Shown: positions 14,885-23,871, counted from the first letter of the stretch. The stretch is DNA of 29,977 nt from an uncultured Collinsella sp. (GCA_900551555.1 URWC01000004.1:1-29977); one strand, 5' to 3'. The notes: generated by a model not told the origin, from the letters alone. Numbers and translations: made by a program.

Positions 14885-16228
14885 ATGTCCAAGAAAAACT
14901 ATGCCGTGACCATTGCCGGCGGTGGCTCTACCTTCACTCCGGGCATCGCCCTGATGCTGCTTGAGGAGCGCGACCGCTTCCCGGTCAACAAGGTGACCTT
15001 CTACGACAACAACGCCGAGCGCCAGGAGATCGTGGCAAAGGCCTGCGAGATCTACTTCCACGAGAACGCCCCCGAGGTTGAGTTCAACTACACCACCGAC
15101 CCCGAGACCGCTTTTACCGGTACTGACTTTGTCCTCGCTCACATCCGCGTTGGCCTGTACGCTATGCGTGAGCTCGACGAGAAGATTCCTCTCAAGTACG
15201 GCTGCGTTGGTCAAGAGACCTGCGGTGCCGGTGGTATCGCCTACGGCATGCGCTCCATCGGCGGCGTCATCGAGATCCTCGACTACATGGAGAAGTACAG
15301 CCCCAACGCCTGGATGCTCAACTACTCCAACCCCGCGGCTATTGTCGCAGAGGCTTGCCGCGTGCTGCGCCCCAACAGCCGCATCATCAACATCTGCGAC
15401 ATGCCGATCGACCTCATGGATAAGATGAGCCGTATGTGCGGCATCAAGGATCGTCGCGAGCTGCAGTACAGCTACTACGGCCTCAACCACTTTGGTTGGT
15501 GGAGCAAGATCTACGACAAGGAGGGTAACGACCTCATGCCGCAGATCAAGGAGCACATGGCAAAGAACGGCTACTTGGACGGCATTGAGCACGAGGCCGG
15601 TAAGGAGCAGCACGTCGAGGAGAGCTGGATTCACACCTTCGGCAAGGCCAAGGATGTCTATGCTGTCGATCCCGAGACGATTCCCAACACCTACCTCAAG
15701 TACTACCTGTACCCGGACTATGTTGTCGAGACGTCTGACCCCAACTACACTCGCGCCAATGAGGTTATGGACGGCCGCGAGAAGAAGGTCTTTGGCGCTT
15801 GCCGCGACATCATCGCCAAGGGTACTGCCAAGGACGGCGGCTTTGAGCCCGACGTACACGCCAACTACATCGTCGACCTTGCCTGCGCGCTGGCCGAGAA
15901 CACGCTCGAGCGCTTCCTGCTGATCGTCCCCAACGATGGTGCTGTGCCCAACTTCGACCCGACGGCCATGGTCGAGGTGCCTTGCATCGTCGGTTCCAAC
16001 GGCTTTGAGAAGATCTGCCAGGGCCCGATTCCGCAGTTCCAGAAGGGCCTGATGGAGCAGCAGGTTTCCGTCGAGAAGCTCGTTGTCCAGGCTTGGGTCG
16101 AGGGCAGCTACCAGAAGCTCTGGCAGGCACTCACGCTCTCCAAGACCATTCCTTCGGCGAGCGTTGCTAAGCAGATCCTGGACGAGCTCATCGAGGCCAA
16201 CAAGGATTTCTGGCCCGAGCTTAAGTAA
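14885..16228 (+). CDS. glvA: 6-phospho-alpha-glucosidase, GH4 family
   Basis: The 447-aa cytosolic enzyme splits 6-phospho-alpha-glucosides with NAD+ and a divalent metal by an oxidation-elimination route. Seen: Rossmann loop VTIAGGGSTFTPG (about 8-20), metal and catalytic residues Cys171-Asp172 in NICDMPID and Asn201-His202 in GLNHFGWW. The CDMP form is that of alpha-type enzymes such as MalH and GlvA, where beta-type GH4 enzymes differ at this site. Length is normal for the family. GAGGAGG lies 7 bp before the ATG. It follows the EIICB gene with a 155-bp gap and is probably cotranscribed. Likely substrates are phosphorylated maltose, isomaltulose or related sugar alcohols; which one cannot be told here. 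Confidence 0.94.
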   Translation: MSKKNYAVTIAGGGSTFTPGIALMLLEERDRFPVNKVTFYDNNAERQEIVAKACEIYFHENAPEVEFNYTTDPETAFTGTDFVLAHIRVGLYAMRELDEKIPLKYGCVGQETCGAGGIAYGMRSIGGVIEILDYMEKYSPNAWMLNYSNPAAIVAEACRVLRPNSRIINICDMPIDLMDKMSRMCGIKDRRELQYSYYGLNHFGWWSKIYDKEGNDLMPQIKEHMAKNGYLDGIEHEAGKEQHVEESWIHTFGKAKDVYAVDPETIPNTYLKYYLYPDYVVETSDPNYTRANEVMDGREKKVFGACRDIIAKGTAKDGGFEPDVHANYIVDLACALAENTLERFLLIVPNDGAVPNFDPTAMVEVPCIVGSNGFEKICQGPIPQFQKGLMEQQVSVEKLVVQAWVEGSYQKLWQALTLSKTIPSASVAKQILDELIEANKDFWPELK

Positions 16229-16288
16229 GGACTACTGTCTCGAACCCTCACGCATCTCTGCTTCATTTGCGCCGTCGTGGCGTCCGGA

Positions 16289-16318
16289 TTCGCCCGGATG
16301 CTGCGGCGGCGCTATACT
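16289..16318 (+). promoter_or_regulatory. Possible promoter of ychF
   Basis: TATACT at 16313-16318 is a good -10; TTCGCC at 16289-16294 is a weak -35 at 18 bp. No terminator was seen after the GH4 gene, so read-through is also possible. Confidence 0.35.
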
Positions 16319-16355
16319 TATGCAGTTTGAAGTACCTGTACCAAAAGGAGCTGTC

Positions 16356-17432
<1,077 letters not shown>

Positions 17433-17443
17433 GGACGACGTGC

Positions 17444-17827
17444 ATGTTTAAATATGGCAAAAAAGCCGGCTACATGGGCATCGCGCTGCTGGTGCTTGCG
17501 GTGATTCCGTTGGTGGTAGCGGCGTGTGTCCTTCCTAACATCGGCTCCGAGGTGGCAACGAAGTTTAATGCCGCCGGCGAGGTAACGCGTTGGGGCAAGA
17601 GCTACGAGTTGCTGGCACTGCCGGTGCTCAACCTATTGCTGAGCGTGGCGACGTACTTTACGGCAGGACGCCAGGCTAAAAACAATGATGACTCCGCCGC
17701 CATGGCACGCATCGTGTGCGAGCGCTACCTGCGCAACGGTTGCATCACGGGTGTGTTCCTCAACGTGATCAACGTTTACTTTATGTACTCGGCGATTACC
17801 GGAACGGGCTTTGGCTTTGGTTTCTAG
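17444..17827 (+). CDS. Small membrane protein with DUF1648-like segment
   Basis: 127 aa with three likely membrane segments (about 12-32, 52-70 and 100-120). After the first segment the sequence ATKFNAAGEVTRWGKSYELL has the HFNxxGxxxxW pattern of DUF1648, which is found in SdpI-like immunity and GntR-linked membrane proteins. Only one DUF1648 unit and no full SdpI domain is present. It lies 11 bp after ychF and may share its transcript. It converges with the next gene with 9 bp between stops. The function is unknown. Confidence 0.75.
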   Translation: MFKYGKKAGYMGIALLVLAVIPLVVAACVLPNIGSEVATKFNAAGEVTRWGKSYELLALPVLNLLLSVATYFTAGRQAKNNDDSAAMARIVCERYLRNGCITGVFLNVINVYFMYSAITGTGFGFGF

Positions 17828-17836
17828 CTTGTCCTT

Positions 17837-18226
17837 TTAAGCAACGAGCCTGCACGCATATTCAATGGCTGCTGCGAGGCCGCCGCTCGATCGTGGTTTA
17901 AAGACCATGTCGGCGGCGGCCTCGTTTTCGTATCCGGCGCCGCGAAGGGCGAGTGCGATACCGGCTTCCAGGAGAAGGGGCAGGCCACGCTGGCTGGTTG
18001 CGATTACGGCAGCCTGATTGAGCGAGCAGCTGTGCGCTTGGCATTGGATGGCAAGTTCACCTTGCGCCGGGCAAGGGACCAGAACGGCGGCGACGCGACT
18101 TGATAGCAATGCAAATGCTGTGCGCTCATCGGGCGAGAGACATTCTGCTTCAACGACGACGAGCTTGGGCGGTGCGCTGTTTGTGCGAAGCGTGGCTCGG
18201 TACGTGCGGACCGAAGAACCCGACAT
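17837..18226 (-). CDS. Unknown 129-aa protein, divergent from Xre regulator
   Basis: Start taken as the ATG at 18226, preceded by AGGAG; an in-frame TTG at 18250 lies inside the palindrome and is less likely. The protein has no membrane segment or signal. It alternates beta-like stretches (PKLVVVEAECLS, VAAVLVPC) with helices, and ends with AAAIEYACRLV. Two Cys are close together (CQAHSC). No family was recognised. It faces a 72-aa Xre repressor across a perfect 24-bp palindrome, so that regulator very likely controls it. Real gene by its context and composition, but the function is open. Confidence 0.6.
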   Translation of the reverse strand: MSGSSVRTYRATLRTNSAPPKLVVVEAECLSPDERTAFALLSSRVAAVLVPCPAQGELAIQCQAHSCSLNQAAVIATSQRGLPLLLEAGIALALRGAGYENEAAADMVFKPRSSGGLAAAIEYACRLVA

Positions 18227-18249
18227 AGAAAACTCCTGTGTATTCGGCA

Positions 18250-18273
18250 AAACGTAAACTATAGTTTACGTTT
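18250..18273. promoter_or_regulatory. 24-bp perfect palindromic operator
   Basis: Perfect palindrome with core CGTAAACTATAGTTTACG, centred between 18261 and 18262. It contains TAAACT/TATAGT -10-like sequence in both directions and lies between two divergent genes, 24 bp before one start and 29 bp before the other. A dimeric Xre protein bound here would block both promoters. Confidence 0.75.
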
Positions 18274-18302
18274 ATGTTCGGCTCCATTTCAAACTCGGCT
18301 GC

Positions 18303-18521
18303 ATGGACGAACGTGCGAAACAGATTCTTGGCAGGCGGGTCGAAGAGACACGCAGGGACCTTGGTATCTCCAAGGTTGATTTTTGTGTGGCGACAGGAAT
18401 CAGCCGACCCTACCTCGACCGAATCGAAGATGGGACGGCAAATTTCACGCTCAAGGTTCTATTTAAGATCGCGCCCGCCCTTGGCATGACGGTGTCAGAG
18501 CTTCTCGAGGGTATCGAATAG
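18303..18521 (+). CDS. Small Xre-family HTH regulator
   Basis: The 72-aa protein is a single HTH_3 domain: RVEETRRDLGISKVDFCVATGISRPYLDRIEDG contains the helix-turn-helix (about 22-45; the recognition helix is about SRPYLDRIE), and LFKIAPALGMTVSELLEG is the usual closing helix pair. It has no effector domain. Compare the C. BldR-like and SinR-like small repressors. A palindrome 29 bp before its start is the likely operator for itself and the divergent 129-aa gene. The ribosome site is poor, and the short distance from palindrome to ATG suggests a short leader. It converges with the asparaginase gene. Confidence 0.85.
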   Translation: MDERAKQILGRRVEETRRDLGISKVDFCVATGISRPYLDRIEDGTANFTLKVLFKIAPALGMTVSELLEGIE

Positions 18522-18543
18522 GGGATACCCGTCGACAACTGAA

Positions 18544-19557
18544 TTACTCCATCGGGATACGGTCGTGGTTGACTTGGCTGTAGAACAGGCGCTGGATTTC
18601 GGCGGCATCGCGTGACTGGCCGAGTGCCCACATGGTCTTGGCCACGAGCGTCTCGGTGGTCATGTCATCGCCACGCAGAATGCCCGGATGATCGGCGTAA
18701 GCACGGCCGACCTCATAAACGCCCAGATCGAGGCCCTCTTCGGGGACCTGCGTGGTCATAACGACGGTGCGGCCCGAATCGACCCAGCGGAAAATTGCCT
18801 CTTGGAATGACTCGCCCGACTCACCAAACTCGGGGATACCGCCAATGCCAAAGGTCTCAAGAATTACAGCATCGTAGCTATCGGCTAGGGCGTCCAGGAT
18901 ACCCGGGTTCACGCCGGGCGTCAGCTTAAGGACAAACACGCGCGGGTCGATGCTGTCGTAGAAACGCACCGGGTTTTCGCCCTGATGAGTGCCGTGGAGC
19001 CCGTTGCGCACGATGCGGTCGTTGCGGATGTAGGCAATGGGCGGATAGTTGACGCTAATGAACGCATTAAAGCTCATGGTGCGCTGTTTGCGGGCGCGCG
19101 TGCCGGCAATGGCGACGCCGCCAAACACGATCGAGACGTCGTGCGAATGCTCGTCGAGCGCATAGAGCAGGCTCTGGTACAGGTTGAGTTTGGCGTCAGT
19201 AAATGGGTTGCCCATGGGCTTTTGCGAGCCGGTGAGCACGATGGGCTTGGGGCTGTCCTGAATCAGGTAGGAAAGCGCTGCCGCGGTGTAGCTCATGGTG
19301 TCGGTGCCGTGCAGAATCACGAAGCCGTCGTGGTCGGCATAGCCCTCGACGATGACGTCGCGGATGCGCATCCAGTCGCTTGGGCGCATATTGGTGCTGT
19401 CGATGTTCATGGGCTGCACCACGTCGAGCTCGCAGAGGCCCGAGATCTCGGGGACGCTCTGGGCGAGCTCCTCACCGGTCAGGGCGGGGGAGAGGCCGTT
19501 GCCGTCCTCGGTCGATGCGATGGTGCCGCCCGTGGCGATGAGAAGGATGCGCTTCAT
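18544..19557 (-). CDS. ansA: L-asparaginase, type I cytosolic
   Basis: The 337-aa enzyme hydrolyses asparagine to aspartate and ammonia. Seen: ATGGTIAST near the N-terminus (first catalytic Thr), the second Thr-Asp in VILHGTDTMSYTAAALSYL (about 82-100), VLTGSQKPMGNPFTDAKLNL with the catalytic Lys region (about 108-127). There is no signal peptide, which fits the low-affinity cytosolic class. The start at 19557 is preceded by AGGAA; the upstream part of the frame (24 more codons) is not typical. It is divergent from guaA. Its own promoter is visible at 19608-19636. Confidence 0.94.
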   Translation of the reverse strand: MKRILLIATGGTIASTEDGNGLSPALTGEELAQSVPEISGLCELDVVQPMNIDSTNMRPSDWMRIRDVIVEGYADHDGFVILHGTDTMSYTAAALSYLIQDSPKPIVLTGSQKPMGNPFTDAKLNLYQSLLYALDEHSHDVSIVFGGVAIAGTRARKQRTMSFNAFISVNYPPIAYIRNDRIVRNGLHGTHQGENPVRFYDSIDPRVFVLKLTPGVNPGILDALADSYDAVILETFGIGGIPEFGESGESFQEAIFRWVDSGRTVVMTTQVPEEGLDLGVYEVGRAYADHPGILRGDDMTTETLVAKTMWALGQSRDAAEIQRLFYSQVNHDRIPME

Positions 19558-19607
19558 GCTGGTATTCCTATCGTATTTGCCGCCGCAGAGGCGGAGTCGT
19601 TCGGCAG

Positions 19608-19636
19608 TATTGTGGCACAGAGCGTTCAATGTTCAA
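19608..19636 (-). promoter_or_regulatory. Promoter of ansA
   Basis: On minus, TTGAAC (19636-19631) is followed by a 17-bp spacer and ACAATA (19613-19608), with TGCC just before the -10. About 50 bp before the ansA start. Confidence 0.5.
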
Positions 19637-19824
19637 ACGTATTACATCATCTGTAACGTCTGGTAACACTTCAATTGCCGTCAAATAGGGGCCCAGGTCG
19701 TGCGTTTGCCGTGCGCTGATGGCTGCGAGGGACGAGAAACCCCATATAACGTGTACACTATGGAAGTTATTTTCGTTCATTCACGCGGGTGGGCACCGGC
19801 TCCCCGCCAACAAGAGGGGGAACC

Positions 19825-21423
19825 ATGGATCAAAAGGCTTCCGCAAAGGTCCTCGTACTCGACTTTGGTGCGCAGTACGGTCAGCTCATTGCCCGTCGCG
19901 TCCGCGACCTCAACGTGTATTCCGAGATTGTCCCCTGCGACATCTCGGCCGACGAGATTCGCGAGATGAACGCCTCTGCGCTCATCCTTTCCGGCGGCCC
20001 GGCTTCTGTGTATGCCGAGGACGCTCCGTCCATCGATCCTGCCATCTTTGACCTGGGCCTTCCCGTCCTGGGCTTTTGCTACGGTCATCAGATCACGGCC
20101 GTGACGCTCGGCGGCAAGGTCGGTCACTCCGAGGTGGGCGAGTACGGCCGCGCCACCATCACGCGCACGGCCGGCGCCAAGCTCTTTAACTCCACGCCCA
20201 TGGAGCAGACCGTGTGGATGAGCCATCGCGACGCCGTTTCCGAGGTGCCCGAGGGCTTTACCGTTACCGCCAGCACCGACGTGTGCCCGGTTGCCGCCAT
20301 GGAGTGCGTCGAGCGCAAGATTTTCACCACGCAGTTCCACCCCGAGGTCAAGCACTCCGAGTACGGTCAGCAGCTGCTGAGCAACTTCCTGTTTGAAATC
20401 TGCGGCCTGGAGCCCAACTGGAGCATGGACAACCTGGTCGAGACCATGACGGCCGAGTTCCGCAAGAAGGTCGGTGACGACCGCGTGATTCTGGCTCTGT
20501 CCGGTGGCGTCGACTCCTCCGTTGTGGCTGCGCTGGGCGCTCGCGCCGTGGGTAAGCAGATGACCTGCGTGTTCATCAACCACGGCCTGCTGCGCAAGGG
20601 CGAGCCCGAGCAGGTGGAGGAGGTCTTCACCAAGCAGTTCGATGTCGACTTTATCCACGTCCACGCCGAGGACCGTTATGCCGAGCTTCTGGCCGGCGTG
20701 ACCGAACCCGAGGAGAAGCGCCGCATCATCGGTACGCAGTTCTGGAAAGAGTTCTTCGCCGTAGCGCAGCAGCTCGAGACCGATGGCAAGCCGGTCAAGT
20801 ACCTGGCTCAGGGCACCATCTACCCTGACATCATTGAGTCCGGCGCTCGCAAGACGGGCGGCAAGACGGCCACCATCAAGAGCCACCACAACCTGATTCC
20901 GTTCCCCGAGGGCGTGCACTTCGACCTCATTGAGCCGCTCGACCACTTCTTTAAGGACGAGGTCCGCGCGCTTGGTCTGGCGCTCGGCCTGCCGGGTCAC
21001 ATCGTGTTCCGTCAGCCTTTCCCGGGCCCGGGTCTGGCCATCCGCATCATCGGTGCGGTCGACAAGGAGAAGCTCGAGATCCTCAAGAACGCCGACGCCA
21101 TCGTGCGCGAGGAACTCGACGCCTACAACCAGCGTCTGTTTGAGCAGACCGGCGAGCGCAACTCCGAGCACAGCTGCTGGCAGTACTTCGCGGTTCTGCC
21201 CGACATCAAGTCCGTTGGCGTTATGGGCGACGAGCGCACCTATCAGCGCCCGATCATCCTGCGCGCCGTCGAGTCCAGTGATGCCATGACCGCCGACTGG
21301 GCCAAGCTGCCCTACGACGTGCTGGCCCGCATCTCCGGCCGCATCGTTGCCGAGGTTCCCGGAGCCAACCGCGTGTGCTACGACATCACGTCCAAGCCGC
21401 CCGCGACCATCGAGTGGGAGTAG
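19825..21423 (+). CDS. guaA: GMP synthase (glutamine-hydrolysing)
   Basis: The 532-aa enzyme turns XMP into GMP using ATP and glutamine. Seen: class I GATase domain (1-195) with the nucleophile Cys in LGFCYGHQ and the His/Glu in TTQFHPEVKHSE; ATP-PP domain with the loop ALSGGVDSSVVAAL (about 222-235); and the dimerisation domain ending ISKPPATIEWE-like, here DITSKPPATIEWE. The start at 19825 is preceded by AGAGGGGG. The gene is intact to its stop, and the last codons contain GAGTGGGAGTAG, the usual insertion target of guaA-specific islands; everything after it for at least 8 kb looks like a mobile element. No purine riboswitch was seen in the 267-bp leader region shared with ansA. Confidence 0.97.
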   Translation: MDQKASAKVLVLDFGAQYGQLIARRVRDLNVYSEIVPCDISADEIREMNASALILSGGPASVYAEDAPSIDPAIFDLGLPVLGFCYGHQITAVTLGGKVGHSEVGEYGRATITRTAGAKLFNSTPMEQTVWMSHRDAVSEVPEGFTVTASTDVCPVAAMECVERKIFTTQFHPEVKHSEYGQQLLSNFLFEICGLEPNWSMDNLVETMTAEFRKKVGDDRVILALSGGVDSSVVAALGARAVGKQMTCVFINHGLLRKGEPEQVEEVFTKQFDVDFIHVHAEDRYAELLAGVTEPEEKRRIIGTQFWKEFFAVAQQLETDGKPVKYLAQGTIYPDIIESGARKTGGKTATIKSHHNLIPFPEGVHFDLIEPLDHFFKDEVRALGLALGLPGHIVFRQPFPGPGLAIRIIGAVDKEKLEILKNADAIVREELDAYNQRLFEQTGERNSEHSCWQYFAVLPDIKSVGVMGDERTYQRPIILRAVESSDAMTADWAKLPYDVLARISGRIVAEVPGANRVCYDITSKPPATIEWE

Positions 21424-21424
21424 G
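21411..21424 (+). other. Putative attachment site at the guaA 3' end (left end of the element)
   Basis: The last codons and stop of guaA read CGAGTGGGAGTAGG. The 3' end of guaA is a known hotspot for tyrosine-recombinase islands, and an integrase gene with excisionase lies 1.4 kb downstream. The core TGGGAGTA resembles the GGGGAGTAAA motifs that follow. The second copy (right end) is not in the window, so the exact crossover bases are not known. Confidence 0.5.
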
Positions 21425-21516
21425 CTGATAGGGTTCTGACCTGCATTTTTGAGTGCCGCACTGTGCCGCTGAGTTTCGTTTCGTACGAGAGTCATGGCAA
21501 AGCCGCCAGCGATGTT

Positions 21517-21954
21517 GGTGAGTAAATACGATAACCGAGCCTCCGTTCCCGCGTTGGGACGGAGGCTTTTTCTTTGTCGTTTTACTCCCTTTCACCTGCG
21601 ATTTCGCAATTTACTCCCCCGTGTTTCAAGACGGCAAGGCACGGTGCGGCATTCGGAGGAACGGGAGTAAGGATTCATCCCAAGTGAGTAGACGCGCGAT
21701 TTTTGTCTCCGAGAGCCAAACGGGGCCGTTTCGGGGCCTGTGAAACTCAAATCGAACTCAATAGGCTTTTCGGCGGTCTTCTCACAGCGTTTTCCCAGGT
21801 GGTTAATGGGGAGTAAAGAATCTCGCCGCCTCAATGAAAACGGGAGTAACCAGGGGAAATGCCGCGGCGTACTGCCGCGTGCCGCCGTGTAAGCCACCGC
21901 GTCATTTACTCCCCAGGTGCGCCGGAAATGCCTTGGCATGCAATGGGGAGTAAA
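21517..21954. repeat. Cluster of eight GGGGAGTAAA motifs, probable integrase arm sites
   Basis: Exact copies lie at 21610-21619 (minus), 21808-21817 (plus), 21905-21914 (minus) and 21945-21954 (plus). Copies with one or two changes lie at 21517-21526 (plus), 21581-21590 (minus), 21662-21671 (plus) and 21841-21850 (plus). The whole stretch 21424-22041 has no gene. Multiple short sites in both orientations beside the element end are what arm-type binding sites of tyrosine integrases look like. It is not a CRISPR: spacing and orientation are irregular. Confidence 0.6.
21538..21573 (+). terminator. Terminator downstream of guaA
   Basis: AGCCTCCGT pairs with ACGGAGGCT; it is followed by TTTTTCTTTG. 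It lies 115 bp after the guaA stop, possibly already within the inserted element. Confidence 0.85.
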
Positions 21955-22041
21955 AACTCAGCTTACGCAGGCCCGAGCGGCGCTCGCCGCCTGGTCCACC
22001 GTCCTGATTCGGTTGCGTTGATCGCGAAATGCGGAGAGCCG

Positions 22042-22455
22042 CTACAGCGAGGCTTTCCAGTCCTCGTATTCGTCGGCGTCGATCTTGCCGTTTTCGAGCT
22101 GCGCGCGCTTCTCTGCCCACAGTTCGATCGCCATCGCGGCTTTGGGCGCGTGCGGCGCCTTGGGGTTCAGGGAGAGGCCCGTGCCGTCGGCTGCGGGCAC
22201 GATGCCGAAGGAGTCCTCGAGCCGCACGAGCAGCGACATGAGGTCGCCCGCAGTCTCGACGCCGTAATCCTTGAGGGCGTTGACGGACACGCCGAGCGCC
22301 GCGGAGATGGACTCGAGCAGCTCGGGCTTCACGGCGCGGATGCCGCTCTCGTAGTGGCGCACGGCCCCCTCGGTCAGGCCGACCGCCTCGGCGAGCTGCG
22401 CCTGCGTCATGCCGCGCGACTTGCGGTACCGCCTTATGTTCTCGCCTACGGACAT
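22042..22455 (-). CDS. Xre-family repressor of the mobile element
   Basis: 137 aa from the ATG at 22455, chosen because AGGAGGAGG precedes it; the open frame extends 20 codons further without a site. N-terminal HTH_3 domain (about 4-60): IRRYRKSRGMTQAQLAEAVG, LTEGAVRHYESGIR, ALGVSVNALKDYG. The C-terminal half (about 65-137) is a small conserved tail ending with a helical segment that includes ELWAEKRAQLENGKIDADEYEDWK, as in many ICE and prophage repressors of Firmicutes and Actinobacteria. It has no peptidase motif, so control by RecA self-cleavage is unlikely. It is divergent from xis-int, and its promoter spacer holds a GTAC-N6-GTACG site, so it should repress itself and the xis operon. Confidence 0.88.
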   Translation of the reverse strand: MSVGENIRRYRKSRGMTQAQLAEAVGLTEGAVRHYESGIRAVKPELLESISAALGVSVNALKDYGVETAGDLMSLLVRLEDSFGIVPAADGTGLSLNPKAPHAPKAAMAIELWAEKRAQLENGKIDADEYEDWKASL

Positions 22456-22486
22456 GAGCCCTCCTCCTGGAATTACGTACCAGCAC

Positions 22487-22515
22487 ATCTTATCAGCGTA
22501 CGCAAATGTACGCAA
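22487..22515 (-). promoter_or_regulatory. Promoter of the Xre repressor gene
   Basis: On minus, TTGCGT (22515-22510), a 17-bp spacer, then TAAGAT (22492-22487). The operator GTACGCAAATGTACG (22498-22512) overlaps the -35 and spacer. Confidence 0.6.
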
Positions 22516-22577
22516 TTCTATTGACAGTACAGATATGTACGTTTACTCTGAATCTGTGAACCGTACGTATCCGTACG
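22498..22577. promoter_or_regulatory. Three GTAC-N6-GTACG operators in the xre/xis intergenic region
   Basis: Sites: 22498-22512 GTACGCAAATGTACG, 22527-22541 GTACAGATATGTACG and 22563-22577 GTACGTATCCGTACG. The first covers the xre promoter, the second fills the spacer of the xis promoter, and the third lies in the xis leader. The same motif recurs at the parA/ABC-F promoter near 29165. Confidence 0.75.
22521..22549 (+). promoter_or_regulatory. Promoter of xis-int-mobC
   Basis: Perfect TTGACA -35 at 22521-22526, 17-bp spacer, TACTCT -10 at 22544-22549. One operator fills the spacer exactly. Confidence 0.65.
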
Positions 22578-22595
22578 CCATTGATTGGAGGAGCC

Positions 22596-22799
22596 ATGGA
22601 CGAGAAGGTGGCGAAGACGCCGAGGCCGCACATGCTGGACGCCGACGAGGTCGCGGAGCTGCTGAGGATCAAGAAAGGCAGCGCCTACGAGGTGATCAGG
22701 AAGATAAACGCCGAGCAGGAGGCGCGCGGGCGCGTGGTCATCCGCGGGCGCGTTCGAAGCGACGTCTTCGACGCCCTGTACTTCCCGGAGGTGGACTGA
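22596..22799 (+). CDS. xis: Excisionase-like small HTH protein
   Basis: 67 aa; the start at 22596 is preceded by TTGGAGGA. The sequence MLDADEVAELLRIKKGSAYEVIRKINAE (about 13-40) is a winged-helix/MerR-like DNA-binding motif as in excisionases and helix_turn_helix_17 proteins, followed by RGRVVIRGRVRSDVFDALYF. Such proteins bend DNA at the element ends and steer the integrase to excision. Its stop is 1 bp before the integrase ATG, so the two are cotranslated. Repressed by the divergent Xre protein, if the operators are read correctly. Confidence 0.75.
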   Translation: MDEKVAKTPRPHMLDADEVAELLRIKKGSAYEVIRKINAEQEARGRVVIRGRVRSDVFDALYFPEVD

Positions 22800-22800
22800 C

Positions 22801-23871
22801 ATGCCCGTGTACAAGGACGACGGCAACGGCACGTTCTACGTGCAGTGCTACTACCGCGACGCCCGCGGCTCGAAGCGCCACAAGACGAAGCGCGGCTTCT
22901 CCTCCGAGGTGGAGGCCGCAGTGTGGGAGAGCCAGTTCAAGAGCCTTAACGGCGGGGCCATGGACATGACGTTCTCCGAGTTCGTCGAGGTGTACGCCTC
23001 CGAGGTGAAGCCGCGCATACGCGAGCACACGTGGATCACCAAGGAGTACATCATCAACGACAAGCTCGTGCCGTTCTTCGGGGACATGCGCATGTGCGAC
23101 GTGAGGCCGATCGACGTCATCAGGTGGCAAAACGAGCTCACCGAGCACCGGGACGCCGACGGGAAGCCCTGGGCACCGACGTACCTGCGCACAGTGAACA
23201 ACCAGCTCAACGCCATCTTCAACCACGCCGAGCGCTACTACGGCCTCAGCGACAACCCGGTGCGCAGGGTCGACAAGATAGGCTCGAAGAAGGGCGGCGA
23301 GATGCAGTTCTGGACCAAGGACGAGTACCTGAGGTTCAGCGAGGCCGTCATGGACAAGCCTCTCTCATTCCACGCCTTCGAGCTGCTTTACTGGACGGGC
23401 ATACGCTGCGGCGAGCTCCTGGCGCTCACGCCGTCCGACTTCATGCTGGAGAGCTCGCGGCTGCGCATCAACAAGTCGTACCAGAGCCTCAACGGCGTTG
23501 ACACCGTGACCGACCCCAAGACGCCCAAGTCCGTGCGCACGATCGTCATGCCCGCCTTCCTGCGCGACGAGATGGCGGACTTCATCGAGATGCGCGACGA
23601 CGTCGCCCCCGACGAGCGCCTGTTCGCCGTGACCAAGCACTTCCTGGCCCACGAGATGGAGCGCGGGTGCAAGGCGTCGGGCGTGAAGCGCATCCGCATA
23701 CACGACATACGCCACAGCCATGTGAGCCTGCTGATAGAGATGGGCTTCTCCGCGCTGGCCATCGCCGAGCGCATGGGCCACGAGGCGGTGGACATCACCT
23801 ACCGCTACGCGCACCTGTTCCCCACGAAGCAGGACGAGATGGCCGCCGCGCTCGACGGGGCGAGGGGGTAA
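22801..23871 (+). CDS. int: Tyrosine recombinase integrase
   Basis: The 356-aa site-specific recombinase of the Tn916/ICE class integrates and excises the element. Seen: N-terminal arm-binding domain (about 1-48, VYKDDGNGTFYVQCYYRD), SAM-like core-binding domain (about 57-150), and catalytic domain with Arg202 in TGIRCGELLAL, His301-xx-Arg304 in HDIRHSHVSLL, His327 in GHEAVDITYRYAHLF and the nucleophile Tyr336. All catalytic residues are present, so it should be active. It lies between xis and a MobC-like gene. The cluster of GGGGAGTAAA motifs left of xre is the probable arm-site array, and guaA the probable target. Confidence 0.95.
   Translation: MPVYKDDGNGTFYVQCYYRDARGSKRHKTKRGFSSEVEAAVWESQFKSLNGGAMDMTFSEFVEVYASEVKPRIREHTWITKEYIINDKLVPFFGDMRMCDVRPIDVIRWQNELTEHRDADGKPWAPTYLRTVNNQLNAIFNHAERYYGLSDNPVRRVDKIGSKKGGEMQFWTKDEYLRFSEAVMDKPLSFHAFELLYWTGIRCGELLALTPSDFMLESSRLRINKSYQSLNGVDTVTDPKTPKSVRTIVMPAFLRDEMADFIEMRDDVAPDERLFAVTKHFLAHEMERGCKASGVKRIRIHDIRHSHVSLLIEMGFSALAIAERMGHEAVDITYRYAHLFPTKQDEMAAALDGARG

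Noticed and set aside
16083..16355. N-terminal extension of YchF inside the GH4 gene
   Set aside because: The true start is GTG 16356 with AAGGAG and the conserved SIGIVGLPNVGKS start of the family.
19631..19824. Purine riboswitch before guaA
   Set aside because: The conserved purine-aptamer core and paired loops could not be found.
21517..21954. CRISPR-like array
   Set aside because: The repeats are only 10 bp, in both orientations, unevenly spaced, and no cas gene is present.
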